Part shown: positions 32,223 to 42,975 of the stretch, piece by piece
Numbering within the stretch: the stretch's first letter is position 1
Layout of the letters: every line of letters starts with the position of its first letter
IMG/VR virus record: IMGVR_UViG_3300032334_001918
Span: 1-58,747 of that record
Source of the DNA: a virus
Length of the DNA stretch: 58,747 bases
Direction: 5' to 3' (one strand)
The notes under the pieces: model-generated
Told to the model about the DNA's origin: nothing
Seen by the model: only the letters and a program-made list of their open reading frames with translations
The model's database searches: none
Translations under genes and position numbers: made by a program

Positions 32223-34283
32223 ATGGCTGCAAAACTTTCTGTTGCTGAATTAGACTTTGATAATATCAAATCTAGTTTAAAAGAGTATCTCCGAAACCAA
32301 AGCGAATTTAGCGACTATGATTTCGAGGGCGCAGCTATTAATGTGCTCTTAGATATCCTAGCGTATAATACGCACTATAACTCTTTCTATCTAAACATGA
32401 TAGCCAATGAGATGTTTCTCGATTCTTCTTCACTAAGACAATCAGTAGTTTCTCATGCTAAATCCATCGGATATACTCCTCGCTCTACAACTGCCGCCCA
32501 AGCATTTGTTAATGTTGTAATTACTAAAGGTGCTTTAGATTCTACCACATCAGTTTTACTCCCAAGATTTTCCAGCTTCACTAGTCAGTCAAAAGATGGT
32601 CAATCTTATATTTTCTTATCGACAGAAGACACAGTAGTTGCCAATGTTGGGTCTACATTTACTTTCTCTAATGTTTCTATTAAAGAGGGTATAAGCTCAT
32701 CATATATTTTTGAGGTTAACACTCAGACTAACCCAAAACAATCATTCGAACTTCCAGATGCAAATATTGACACAAAAACCTTAAAAGTTATTGTGCAAAA
32801 ATCTTCTACAGAAACTGAAAAAGACATATACAATCTCGCCTCAGATTCTACCGAAGTTACGTCAACTAGTAAGGTATTTTATCTAGAAGAGGGTGCAAAG
32901 GGTAAGTATAGAATTTATTTTGGCGATGACATTTTTGGTAAGAAACTCGACAACGGAAATCTTATTGCTGTAACTTACATCAACACTTCTGGCGCAACTG
33001 CAAATGGTTTAAAAACATTTAAATTATCTTCTCAAATTCTTGCTGGATCAACAGCTAATGTGCAAACAACTATCAATTCTTCTGGCGGTTCAATTAGAGA
33101 AACCGTAGATGATATCAAGTTTGCTGCTCCAAAATCTTATATCTCAAACAATAGAGCAGTCACCAAAAATGACTATATTACTCTAATCAACGAGAAATAC
33201 CCATACTTTGATGCAGTTAATGTTTGGGGTGGAGAAGAACAAAATCCTCCTGTGTATGGCAAGGTATTCATTGCTGCAAAACCAAAATTGGGCTATGAGA
33301 TTACTGAGACAGAGAAGTCATATTTAATTAATGAGGTCATAAAACCATTTAGTGTACTTACTGTAACTCCTGAGTTTGTAACAGTGAACTATAATTACTT
33401 ATTGCTAACTGTTGATGTTTCATATGACCCAAGATTGACTGCAAAAACTCCTGGTCAATTGCAACAGGCTATAAAAGAATCAATACTTTCATTCTCTGCA
33501 GATACACTAAACTCATTCACATCAACATTCAAGCTATCAAAGTTATTGAAGTATGTGGATGACACAGATCCTGCAATCACTTCCTCGATCGCTGACGTAT
33601 TCATACAGAAGCAACTAAGTCCAGTTCTTAATAGCTCAGAAAATTATGTGTTAAGATTTGATACTGAACTTCGTCGCGGAGCATCCTCTAAGGATAAATT
33701 GTATAGTACACCAGCATATACACAACAAGATTCTACTGGAATAGAAAGAAGTGTTTTCTTAGAAGAAACTCCGCAATCTTTCTCTGGTATTGAGAGCATT
33801 GAAATACTAACCTCTGGTGCAAATTACACTAAAACGCCATCTATTACAATAAATGGAGATGGTGAAGGTGCAGAATTGAAGCCGATTATTGTAAATGGTA
33901 AGTTAAAGTCTGTAGAAGTTACCTCTATGGGAACAAATTATACAACAGCAATATTGACTGTTGTCAATGCAACTGGGGATACTTCAGGATCTGGAGCCAC
34001 GGCGAAAGCAGTAATCCAAGGTAGAACTGGTATCATAAGAAGCTATTACTTCGACGGAACTGGAGCTAAGAAAATACTTAACGCCAATGCTGGCACAATT
34101 GACTATGTGAATGGTACAATTAATTTAACAAATTTTGCACCAACAGGCGTCGCTGATAATTTAGAAGTTATCAAAATTGCATCTAAACCAAACTCTTTGG
34201 ATTTTGGTTCTTCTCGTTCTACGCTGATAACGCTAGATAGTTTTGACGCATCAGCTGTAATAGTAAACGTTAAAGCAATATAA
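32223..34283 (+). CDS. 6: Baseplate wedge protein, gp6-like
   Basis: The 686-residue protein matches gp6. N-terminal LDFDNIKSSLKEYLRNQSEF is followed by AINVLLDILAYNTHYNSFYL and SVVSHAKSIGYTPRS, all conserved in the family. The middle carries KNDYITLINEKYPYFDAVNV and a core wedge domain. A Gly-rich beta region (about 525-600, ILTSGANYTKTPSITINGDG) is shared in style with the next proteins. gp6 forms the inner ring with gp25 and gp53. Starts immediately after the gp25 stop. Length is close to T4 gp6 (660 residues). Confidence 0.92.
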   Translation: MAAKLSVAELDFDNIKSSLKEYLRNQSEFSDYDFEGAAINVLLDILAYNTHYNSFYLNMIANEMFLDSSSLRQSVVSHAKSIGYTPRSTTAAQAFVNVVITKGALDSTTSVLLPRFSSFTSQSKDGQSYIFLSTEDTVVANVGSTFTFSNVSIKEGISSSYIFEVNTQTNPKQSFELPDANIDTKTLKVIVQKSSTETEKDIYNLASDSTEVTSTSKVFYLEEGAKGKYRIYFGDDIFGKKLDNGNLIAVTYINTSGATANGLKTFKLSSQILAGSTANVQTTINSSGGSIRETVDDIKFAAPKSYISNNRAVTKNDYITLINEKYPYFDAVNVWGGEEQNPPVYGKVFIAAKPKLGYEITETEKSYLINEVIKPFSVLTVTPEFVTVNYNYLLLTVDVSYDPRLTAKTPGQLQQAIKESILSFSADTLNSFTSTFKLSKLLKYVDDTDPAITSSIADVFIQKQLSPVLNSSENYVLRFDTELRRGASSKDKLYSTPAYTQQDSTGIERSVFLEETPQSFSGIESIEILTSGANYTKTPSITINGDGEGAELKPIIVNGKLKSVEVTSMGTNYTTAILTVVNATGDTSGSGATAKAVIQGRTGIIRSYYFDGTGAKKILNANAGTIDYVNGTINLTNFAPTGVADNLEVIKIASKPNSLDFGSSRSTLITLDSFDASAVIVNVKAI

Positions 34284-34286
34284 AAT

Positions 34287-37200
34287 ATGGCAAATACTAT
34301 TAATAAAATTTCCGATTTGATTGAAAATCAGATGCCTGATTTTATCAGAGCAGATCATCCAGGATTTACCAACTTTCTAAAAGCATATTATGAATGGATG
34401 GAAGACTCTGAGCAGGGTAAAGTTTTATACTCTACTGAGAACATGCTAAACTATGCAGATGTTGACACTACATCTGAGGAATTCTTAACTTATTTTAAAT
34501 CAAAATTTCTACCATATTTCCCAGAAGAAATTCTTGCAGATAAAGCCACTCTCATAAAGAGAAGTAGAGAATTTTATCAAAAAAAGGGAAGCCAGGAATC
34601 TATAAAATTTTTATTTCGTGTTCTCTATGGACAAGAAATTGAATTATCGTATCCTAAAGAACAGATATTAAAAGCTTCTGATGGTAAGTGGTATGTTCCG
34701 CAAGCATTTAAACTCACTGTCTCAAATACTTCCCCAACATTTGACTTAGAGACTTTGAAGAAGAGAAGAGCAGTTGGTTCTGAAACTTCTGCCAGCTGCA
34801 TCATTGAGGGTGCATATAGAACAATAGACGCTGATACAAATCAAGAAATATTTGAGCTCTATGTTTCAAACGTAAATAGAAAATTTACTAATGGTGAAAG
34901 ATTAGAAGTATACTATACTGCAAACACTGGAGATGTTGTATATCTTTTTTCAGAAAAAATCATTGGTTCTCTCTCAAAAATAACTATTGATCCCAATAAT
35001 AGAGGATTAAAATATCGTGGAATTGAACGCGATTCTTTTAATGCCATAACATATGCTGGAGATCCTGTTGTCATAAGTGGAGGTTTATCTACCGAAGATT
35101 CTCAAGTATCAAAAGCAACAGCTGTTGTTAATGAAGTTTCTTCTGGTCAGTTGCAAACAATTGTTGTTACGAATGGTGGATATGGATTTAGACAATCTCC
35201 AGATAGCACAATAACAATTGCCAGCGACACTGGAGTGGGAGCATCTGCACTCATATCAGCAATAGGAACGCCAACAACTGTTTTACAAGTTTCCACTGAC
35301 ATCATTGCACCTTTTGAAAGTGTACAATTAAGTTCGTTAAACTTTGGCTTCGCTAATGATGCGTTTAATACTCCTCCTGCATCAAATGTAGATACTCCAC
35401 TGTGGAAATCATTATCTACTCAAAATATCACAGTAGGACCAATAAAAACAGTAATTATAACAAATTCAGGCACTGGATATACAACAGTTCCTTCTATAGA
35501 TGCATCATCTTATTACACTGCCAATTCAAATACTTCTGTAAATCTTTTAGGTCTCGGTAAAATAGCATACGTTGAGGTTGTTTCTGGTGGAATAGGATAT
35601 AAAAATACATCAGATAGTATTGTTGTCACTGGGGTTGGTACGGGTTCAAATGCATCGTTTTCTTTTGCAAATAATGCTAGTGGAACAATCACTAGCGTAA
35701 CAGTATTGGAAGGTGGAGAAGGATACACAACTACAGATCTAGCAATTTCAACTTCTACAGGTTCTGGTGCGATATTAAAGGCATACAGATATGGTGAGGG
35801 AGATTTACTGGCTGCAACAGTAGATGATGTGGGAAGAATTCAATCATTTAGTCTAACTAATCGCGGCTCAGGATATATTTCAACACCTAGTGTTTCTTTG
35901 AGAGTTAAAGATATTACAATTACTTCTCCTTCTGGGCTGATTAATGAGGGTGATTATGTTTATCAGGGAACTGCACCAACTTCTGGCAATTTTACGTTTT
36001 ATGCTACAGTAGATTCATATAACTCATCGAGTTCTAAATTGAGAATTTATGATTATGTTGGTAATTTAAGTACTAGTGCAAACTTAAAATTCGCATCGTT
36101 TAACGTTGGAATATCTAGTGTAATAACATATGGAAATGGTCAGGCGAGAGCAAACGCAGAGTTCTTAAATGGACTATTGAAGTCTAATGGATATTTCTTG
36201 AATACTGATGGATTCTTAAGCGCTGATAAAAAGCTCCAAGATTCAGATAAGTATCACAATTTCTCATATGTTGTAATTGCAGAAAAGGCATTAGAAACGT
36301 ATCGTCAAGCATTATTAGACATATTGCATCCATCTGGAATGAAGTTGATTGGCTATAATCAGCTGACAAACTCAGAAGACGCTACAGCAAAAGCTACATC
36401 TAATGTGTTCAGTTCTAATACAGCAAATAGTAGTGGTACTGTCGATGTATCAACATATGGATATATTGGTGATGCAAATGTTAAAATGCTTCTTCACTTC
36501 AGTGGATCAGATGGATCTAATAACATAATAGACTCTGTTGGTAACTTTACTATAAACATAGCGAATAATGGTCCAAACCTAGTTACGCAAAATTCAACAA
36601 CAAAATATTCTACTGCGTTTGGAAATACTGCATATTTCCCACCCACATCAACACTTGGTTTCTTAAATTATGCTGGCTCATATCTCAGAGTCAACAATAT
36701 GATTGCGGTTTGCAATGTCGCCAATAATAGTTGGTGCCTCGAAGGTTGGTTCTACTCTAATGACGGCACTAATCGAACTAATGATATATTCTATTACGGA
36801 AATGCTGACGGTAGCGGTAATTACATATACATATATTTTAGCGGAGGAACTAACAAAACTATTGTTGTTAGTGGTTCTGTAGGAGCGACTTCTGTTAAAA
36901 CTAATTATCTCCCAAATACTTGGTATCACATTGCGCTCGTGCACGATTACGTGTCAAAGAGATTTAGAATTTATGCTAATGGAATATTCCAAAAAGAATC
37001 TTCATCGTATATAAGTTCAGCTGAACTTCCGGCAACAGGTAATTTATACATTGGTGGAGACATAAATGTTGTAACCCAACAAAATTTCTTCACTGGATAT
37101 ACGGACGAAATAACATTCCGATATGGAACTGTTGGATATACTGCTAACACTACAGCAGGAAGTGAAACATATACTGAGCCTACTGCACCATTCCAGGATT

Positions 37201-37634
37201 ATAAATTCGCTTCGTTGGTAGCTAATTCTGTTGTCGGAACCGGAACCACATTTACCAGAGCTAAAGCGAATGATTTAATTGTAATTGATACAACCAATTC
37301 TCTCAGAACACAGGTTAAGAAGATTGTTTCTATTGCTAATGATTCAACTTTGTTTATAGAAGGAAGTACTTCTTTTGTTGGCGATGGTCGATTAACTACA
37401 AGTTCAGCAACAAATGTAATAACGATAACTGGAAATACCAATCAGCTTTCGATGACTATTGGAGACTTTATATCGTACAATGTGTCAGCAACATCAAATA
37501 TTGCTAAAATTACAGCAATGTCTGGAAATCAAGTAACTTTGAATGCTGTGCCCATTTCATCAAATACAAATGTTGTTTATATTGTAAACCCAATTTATAA
37601 TGACGTTTCCTTTAGAATTATTTCTACAGATTGA
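34287..37634 (+). CDS. 7: Baseplate wedge protein, gp7-like, with LamG domain
   Basis: The 1,115-residue protein has an N-terminal wedge region (IENQMPDFIRADHPGFTNFL, then FLFRVLYGQEIEL) of the type found in marine gp7-like proteins. The middle is made of beta repeats (VTNGGYGF, VTGVGTGSNAS). A Laminin-G/ConA-like domain is visible at about residues 730-945 (MLLHFSGSDGSNN, WCLEGWFYS, WYHIALVHD, IYANGIFQKE, LYIGGD). LamG domains bind sugars or proteins, so this wedge may contact host glycans. gp7 connects the inner and outer wedge. It starts 3 bases after gp6. Confidence 0.72.
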   Translation: MANTINKISDLIENQMPDFIRADHPGFTNFLKAYYEWMEDSEQGKVLYSTENMLNYADVDTTSEEFLTYFKSKFLPYFPEEILADKATLIKRSREFYQKKGSQESIKFLFRVLYGQEIELSYPKEQILKASDGKWYVPQAFKLTVSNTSPTFDLETLKKRRAVGSETSASCIIEGAYRTIDADTNQEIFELYVSNVNRKFTNGERLEVYYTANTGDVVYLFSEKIIGSLSKITIDPNNRGLKYRGIERDSFNAITYAGDPVVISGGLSTEDSQVSKATAVVNEVSSGQLQTIVVTNGGYGFRQSPDSTITIASDTGVGASALISAIGTPTTVLQVSTDIIAPFESVQLSSLNFGFANDAFNTPPASNVDTPLWKSLSTQNITVGPIKTVIITNSGTGYTTVPSIDASSYYTANSNTSVNLLGLGKIAYVEVVSGGIGYKNTSDSIVVTGVGTGSNASFSFANNASGTITSVTVLEGGEGYTTTDLAISTSTGSGAILKAYRYGEGDLLAATVDDVGRIQSFSLTNRGSGYISTPSVSLRVKDITITSPSGLINEGDYVYQGTAPTSGNFTFYATVDSYNSSSSKLRIYDYVGNLSTSANLKFASFNVGISSVITYGNGQARANAEFLNGLLKSNGYFLNTDGFLSADKKLQDSDKYHNFSYVVIAEKALETYRQALLDILHPSGMKLIGYNQLTNSEDATAKATSNVFSSNTANSSGTVDVSTYGYIGDANVKMLLHFSGSDGSNNIIDSVGNFTINIANNGPNLVTQNSTTKYSTAFGNTAYFPPTSTLGFLNYAGSYLRVNNMIAVCNVANNSWCLEGWFYSNDGTNRTNDIFYYGNADGSGNYIYIYFSGGTNKTIVVSGSVGATSVKTNYLPNTWYHIALVHDYVSKRFRIYANGIFQKESSSYISSAELPATGNLYIGGDINVVTQQNFFTGYTDEITFRYGTVGYTANTTAGSETYTEPTAPFQDYKFASLVANSVVGTGTTFTRAKANDLIVIDTTNSLRTQVKKIVSIANDSTLFIEGSTSFVGDGRLTTSSATNVITITGNTNQLSMTIGDFISYNVSATSNIAKITAMSGNQVTLNAVPISSNTNVVYIVNPIYNDVSFRIISTD

Positions 37635-37640
37635 TAAATA
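37633..37640 (+). promoter_or_regulatory. Near-consensus late promoter box before gp8
   Basis: GATAAATA differs by one base from TATAAATA and lies 24 bases before the gp8 ATG. Usefulness is uncertain. Confidence 0.3.
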
Positions 37641-37664
37641 TAAGAACAAATGGAAGAGAAATAA

Positions 37665-39269
37665 ATGGCACTGAAACCTAATTTAAGCACCGTTAGAAAT
37701 CGCATCTTTACTGCAACTTCATATGAGAGTTCGTTGACGGGCAGCTCATCTAACACATATTTGGGTATTGCTAAACCTCTTTCTTGGACTTCTAGCATTC
37801 CTCCTGTCCCAGTAGAAACAACAAGCAATATAAATGATGTCTTTAGAACATTAGTATCCTTAAAGAAAATAACTTCTTCTGATATCAATCTAGTTGTACC
37901 TAGAGTAGACTGGACCAGCGGAACAACTTATTCTGAGTATACAGAAAATTTAGATATTTATGCGTATGATTCTCTACCAGCAATTCAAGGTACAGGAACT
38001 ACTGTGCAGGGAACTGCAATTTTAACAGGAAGCGGCACAGCATTTACTGCGAATGTTGCAGCTGGCGATAAAATTACTCTTATGGGAGATGGTAGCGAGT
38101 CTTTTCCTAAAGTTGTCAAAGAGATCATATCTGTATCTAATAATACATCGTTGGTTGTTAATAGCGCATACAGTGCAGCATACACCAACAATACCATTTA
38201 TAAGTTGATAAACACATATCCGAATTATGCAAATAAATTTTATGTGAGAAATAATTTAGATCAAGTATTTAAATGCTTATATAATAATTTTTCTGTTGCA
38301 TCTACAGTTATGCCTGAAATTAGAATAGATGGTCAATTACCAGAAAATGCATATATTGAAACTAGCGATGGATATAAGTGGAAGTACATGTATAGTATTC
38401 CAGCTGGATTGAAGGAAAAATTCTTCACCAGTCAATGGATGCCTATCCTTTCAGAAAATATTGTAACTAATTCTGCTGTTAATGGGCGTTTAGATATAAT
38501 AAAAATATATGATGGTGGAACTGGCTATCTTGGTGGAGCCAATTCAAATTCTGCTCCCATAGTGACAGTTACTGGAGATGGTTCTAGTGCAAATTTAACA
38601 GCAAGAGTTGTTAATGGTGTAATAACTAAGATAAACATAATTAACAGTGGAATGAATTATACAAACGCTACAATATCTTTTACCGATGGTTCAAAAACTC
38701 CAGGAACAAATACAGCTAATGTTATTGCTGTTATTGGTCCAGAATATGGTCATGGATATGATCCAGCATATGAATTGGGTGCTACCAGTTTAATGGTGAG
38801 CGTGGATCTTTCTGGTTCGGAAAATTCTACTATTCCTACGACTGCGCTATCTGACACTTTTGATTATAGACAAATTATTTTGCTAAGAAACCCAAAAAAT
38901 ATAGATGGAACTTATTTGTCTCAAACAAACTATAAAGCCACATCAATTATAAGTGTTTCTTCACCACCATCTCCATTTAGAATGGATGAGATTGTTTATC
39001 AGGGAATTTCTTTAGCATCAGCAACATTTTATGCAACGGTGGTAAATTGGGATAGTTCTGCTAATGAGTTGTGGATTAATAATCCTGTTGGATCTTTTTC
39101 TGCAGGTCCATTAAAGGGAACATCTCAAACTTCGGCAGTTACAGCATTCAGTTTAACTTTGCCTGATTATGAAGCTTTTACAGGTGAGACGCTATATATT
39201 GAGAATAGAGATCCTATAAGCAGAAGCTCTTCTCAAACAGAACAAATCAAATTAGTCCTCAATTTTTAG
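37665..39269 (+). CDS. 8: Baseplate wedge protein, gp8-like
   Basis: The 534-residue protein starts MALKPNLSTVRNRIFTATSY and has VDWTSGTTYSEYTENLDIYA and FYVRNNLDQVFKCLYNN. These match gp8 of marine T4-like phages. A HGYDPAYELGATSLMVSVDL segment near residue 365 is typical too. The region IIKIYDGGTGYLGGA is the same style of Gly-rich repeat as in gp6 and gp7. It is longer than T4 gp8 (334 residues) because of inserted beta domains. Confidence 0.8.
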   Translation: MALKPNLSTVRNRIFTATSYESSLTGSSSNTYLGIAKPLSWTSSIPPVPVETTSNINDVFRTLVSLKKITSSDINLVVPRVDWTSGTTYSEYTENLDIYAYDSLPAIQGTGTTVQGTAILTGSGTAFTANVAAGDKITLMGDGSESFPKVVKEIISVSNNTSLVVNSAYSAAYTNNTIYKLINTYPNYANKFYVRNNLDQVFKCLYNNFSVASTVMPEIRIDGQLPENAYIETSDGYKWKYMYSIPAGLKEKFFTSQWMPILSENIVTNSAVNGRLDIIKIYDGGTGYLGGANSNSAPIVTVTGDGSSANLTARVVNGVITKINIINSGMNYTNATISFTDGSKTPGTNTANVIAVIGPEYGHGYDPAYELGATSLMVSVDLSGSENSTIPTTALSDTFDYRQIILLRNPKNIDGTYLSQTNYKATSIISVSSPPSPFRMDEIVYQGISLASATFYATVVNWDSSANELWINNPVGSFSAGPLKGTSQTSAVTAFSLTLPDYEAFTGETLYIENRDPISRSSSQTEQIKLVLNF

Positions 39270-39279
39270 GTAGAAAATA

Positions 39280-42200
39280 ATGGAATTTAATGTAAATCCG
39301 TATTACGATGATTTCGAGGCGACAAACGGTCCCCAAGATAACAATTATATGCGTATATTGTTCAAGCCTGGGTATGCAGTTCAGGCTCGCGAACTCACAC
39401 AGATACAATCCATTATTCAAAATCAAATTAAACAATTTGGCGACCACATCTTCAAAGACGGTTCTCCAGTAATTGGTGGTCATCTATCATTAGACGTTAA
39501 AGTTAAATCTATTAAATTGCAAACACAGTATGCATTAGAAGATGTGAGTGTGGCTGATTTTAATGGAAAATTAATCTTAAGCGAGACTAGCGCAGACAAA
39601 AAGGCGTATGTTATTGCTGTTGATGATACCCAAGAATATCCAACTCTTTTGATTCGGTACTTAAGTGGAAATGAATTTAGCGATGGCGAAACCATAAAAA
39701 TAGCTTCAAATACAACCACTAAAGCAACACTAATCGCTTCTGGGGCATCAACGACTGGTTCTGCAATATCTGTTGATGATGGTGTATTTTATGTCAATGG
39801 TTATTTTGTTAAGGTTTCTCCACAAACTATAGTTTTAGATCCATACTCAACCACACCAACTTTTAGAGTTGGTTTAGCTATATCTGATGCTGTTGTTACT
39901 GCATCAGATGACTCGATGCTCCTAGATCCAGCACAATCTTCATTCAATTATCAAGCTCCAGGAGCAGATCGATATCAATTCGATTTAGTTCTAAGTCATA
40001 GAACTTTAGATTCTACTGACGATAGTGCATTCTTTGAGCTATTACGCATCGAAGGTGGTAACATAACAAAACAGGTAAATTATCCTATTTACTCTGAGTT
40101 AGAAAAAACACTAGCTCGTCGTACATATGACGAGTCTGGTAACTATACTGTAAATGCTTGGAGAGTTACTCCAGCTGCGAACGCCACAAATAGTTCAGCT
40201 TTTGATTTACAGATAGAAAAAGGTAAAGCATACGTCAAAGGATACGAATTCGAAACTCAAGGCACAACTACTTTAAATGTTAGCAAAGCTCGAACATCAA
40301 ATGTGAGCTCAGATTACGAACTTTCTGTAGAATATGGAAATTACGTTGTTGTCAAGAATTTATTTGGGGGAAACACTTCTTATATTTTCGACACAAATTC
40401 ATATGAGCAAATAGATCTACACTGCGTTCCGTCAGCAAATATTAATACTGCCAGTGCCTCTCTTTACAGTAATACGAAAATTGGTACGGCTAGAGTTCGT
40501 AATATCACGAATAGAGGTGATGGTTCTACATATAACATGCAATTATTGGACATAAACACAAGTCCAATTATCACAACCGTGTCAGCTGCTTCAACTGATG
40601 CAAATTCTGTTCTTCTTCCTGCAAATTTCTCAACTACAAACAATGCATATAAAAATGTTTATGTGAGTGTGTTGTCTGGTCCAGGCGCAGGAGATGTTAG
40701 AAAAATTATTAGTTATGATGGATCGACTACAACTAATAAAAAAGCAGTTGTTGATAGAAATTTTAGCGTTGCCAATTTAGGTGCAACTTCTGTTGTTTCT
40801 CTAAATTTCTCTATTGCAGATCTAGAATCTCTTGTAATTTCTCCTGCTGCTGGACAATTTGCAGCAAATGTTTATGGAACTAAAAATACATCTAATGCAT
40901 ACTTTGCTTGCGCTGATGTTGATGTTTTCAGTAAAGCGAATAGAGATCCTCTTGGGGATACTTTTATCTACTCAACTGATTTGAATAAAATGATTTTCCC
41001 ATTTCCAGAAACATATATCGCTAATGGATCATTTAGTAATGCAGTACAGTACCAGAGAAAAATGAAGTCTGTTACTTTCACTAGCGGAGCTGTACAGTTG
41101 GTTTCTCCTGGAGATTTTGAAGCTGGCTATGAAGAAATTTATTATGGCACAAATGGATCTAATTTATCTGCACTACAAATACTTTCAAATATTCTAGTTG
41201 TTGTTTCAAATAAAAATACATCTAACGCACTACATGGTCAAGTAATTGATTTTACTAGAGTTGGTGCGTCAATACTCAGAAACGGAAGCCAAGATATTGT
41301 TTTAAATAGTGGTTATACAGGAGACTTTACTGCTGATGTTTTCTATAATGTCAAAGTTAATAATTCTTCTGTTAATACAAGAAGAACAAAAACTTTAAGG
41401 GGTGATTCAACAGTAACTGCACTAAGATCTACCGATGCTCCAGCAAGCGGCACATCGGTTACTGGTGCAACAAATGTTAAGTATGATACTACAAATGCCT
41501 TTGTTTGGTTTACGAATACAGCAGATATAATAAAAACTCCAGGACTCAAGCAGTCACTCTATATTCCTGACGTATTTAATATTATAAAAATTTATGATTC
41601 TGGTAATGCACTATATGCACCGAACACCACGAACGCTATTGATATAACATCAAGTTATTTCTTTGATAGTGGTCAAAATGATAATTATTACGATCATGCT
41701 TCTATAATTCTAAGAGATACTGCAAATCCTCCAGCTGGACAAATTGTTGTAATGCTACAATATTTTGATCATTCAGCAACTGGTGGCTATTTCAATGCAG
41801 ACTCGTACGATTATACAACCGTCTATTCGCAAGATAAAATTCCACTATATTCTTCCAAGAATGGTTCTTTCTCATTAAGAGATTGTATTGACTTTAGACC
41901 AACTAGAACTGTGGGAACGACAGCTTTTGCTTTAACTGGCAATAAGATTCCATTCCCTGATCTGTCTATGGTTCTCACATATGGATTCTATCTACCTAGA
42001 ATTGATAAATTAATTGCAACACAGAATAAAGAATTTAAGTTATTAACTGGCGTACCTTCTTTCGTTCCTGTAGAACCAGGAGATTCAGATGAAGGTATGA
42101 CGCTCTATACTCTTTATATTCCTCCTTTTACTGCAAATATCCGCGATATTAAGCTTAAGTATTTTGACAATAGACGATATACTATGAGAGATATTGGGGC

Positions 42201-42963
42201 ACTTGATAAGAGATTGCAGCAAGTTGAGTACTATACTACATTAAGTTTGCTAGAGAATAAAGCTAGAAGCCAATCTGTTCTCTACCAAGACTCAGCTCTA
42301 CAAAAAGAGAAATATGGCATTCTTGTGGATCAATTTGATGGATTCAATATTGCTGACAATAAGAGCCAAGATCTATTGTGCCAATTATCATTTAATGAAT
42401 TGAAACCATATAAAGTAACTCAAGAACTTGCGCTAAATTTCGTTAATGGAAGTGGAGCATATAGTCTTAATGATAAAACATGCTCATTATCATACACAGA
42501 AACTCCTATAGTTTCTCAACAATTTGCAACTAAGGCAATTAGCGTTCAACCATATCTGTTCGCACAATTCTTAGGAACAGTTAAGATGACTCCAGATAGC
42601 GATTACTGGATGAGCACCACATTGACTCCAGTTGTGAATTCTCCTCCTAATGATGTTGTAACTCCAGCTACTCCACCTGTCGTCACACCAACCACTCCGG
42701 TCACAGGAGGAACAGTTCCTGCTACTTGGGGTAATGCGTTCAGTTATTATGGTGGAAGTGGTGGAAGCATAGGTGTTGGTAACTTCGTGGGTTATGGATA
42801 TGTAAACTGGAATAACTTCCTAAATATTAAACAAAGTGTTCCAGTCCAAAGTGGACCAGTCCAACAAGCCATTGTTGCTCCAGATATTTCAAATTCTGTG
42901 GCCATTACTGCTGGTGGTGGTGGCGTAGTTGGGGATGGTAGAGTTCAATTGAAGAAAAATTAA
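39280..42963 (+). CDS. DUF4815 baseplate/tail structural protein
   Basis: The 1,227-residue protein starts MEFNVNPYYDDFEATNGPQD and has FKPGYAVQARELTQIQSIIQ followed by NQIKQFGDHIFKDGSPVIGG. This opening is diagnostic for DUF4815-type structural proteins of T4-like cyanophages. YTMRDIGALDKRLQQVEYYT near residue 970 is a conserved linker before the C-terminus, which is Pro/Thr- and Gly-rich (PPVVTPTTPVTGGTVPA). It probably belongs to the outer baseplate where fibres attach, as gp10 does in T4. That placement is inference from gene order. Confidence 0.75.
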   Translation: MEFNVNPYYDDFEATNGPQDNNYMRILFKPGYAVQARELTQIQSIIQNQIKQFGDHIFKDGSPVIGGHLSLDVKVKSIKLQTQYALEDVSVADFNGKLILSETSADKKAYVIAVDDTQEYPTLLIRYLSGNEFSDGETIKIASNTTTKATLIASGASTTGSAISVDDGVFYVNGYFVKVSPQTIVLDPYSTTPTFRVGLAISDAVVTASDDSMLLDPAQSSFNYQAPGADRYQFDLVLSHRTLDSTDDSAFFELLRIEGGNITKQVNYPIYSELEKTLARRTYDESGNYTVNAWRVTPAANATNSSAFDLQIEKGKAYVKGYEFETQGTTTLNVSKARTSNVSSDYELSVEYGNYVVVKNLFGGNTSYIFDTNSYEQIDLHCVPSANINTASASLYSNTKIGTARVRNITNRGDGSTYNMQLLDINTSPIITTVSAASTDANSVLLPANFSTTNNAYKNVYVSVLSGPGAGDVRKIISYDGSTTTNKKAVVDRNFSVANLGATSVVSLNFSIADLESLVISPAAGQFAANVYGTKNTSNAYFACADVDVFSKANRDPLGDTFIYSTDLNKMIFPFPETYIANGSFSNAVQYQRKMKSVTFTSGAVQLVSPGDFEAGYEEIYYGTNGSNLSALQILSNILVVVSNKNTSNALHGQVIDFTRVGASILRNGSQDIVLNSGYTGDFTADVFYNVKVNNSSVNTRRTKTLRGDSTVTALRSTDAPASGTSVTGATNVKYDTTNAFVWFTNTADIIKTPGLKQSLYIPDVFNIIKIYDSGNALYAPNTTNAIDITSSYFFDSGQNDNYYDHASIILRDTANPPAGQIVVMLQYFDHSATGGYFNADSYDYTTVYSQDKIPLYSSKNGSFSLRDCIDFRPTRTVGTTAFALTGNKIPFPDLSMVLTYGFYLPRIDKLIATQNKEFKLLTGVPSFVPVEPGDSDEGMTLYTLYIPPFTANIRDIKLKYFDNRRYTMRDIGALDKRLQQVEYYTTLSLLENKARSQSVLYQDSALQKEKYGILVDQFDGFNIADNKSQDLLCQLSFNELKPYKVTQELALNFVNGSGAYSLNDKTCSLSYTETPIVSQQFATKAISVQPYLFAQFLGTVKMTPDSDYWMSTTLTPVVNSPPNDVVTPATPPVVTPTTPVTGGTVPATWGNAFSYYGGSGGSIGVGNFVGYGYVNWNNFLNIKQSVPVQSGPVQQAIVAPDISNSVAITAGGGGVVGDGRVQLKKN

Positions 42964-42975
42964 CAAGGCGTAGAA

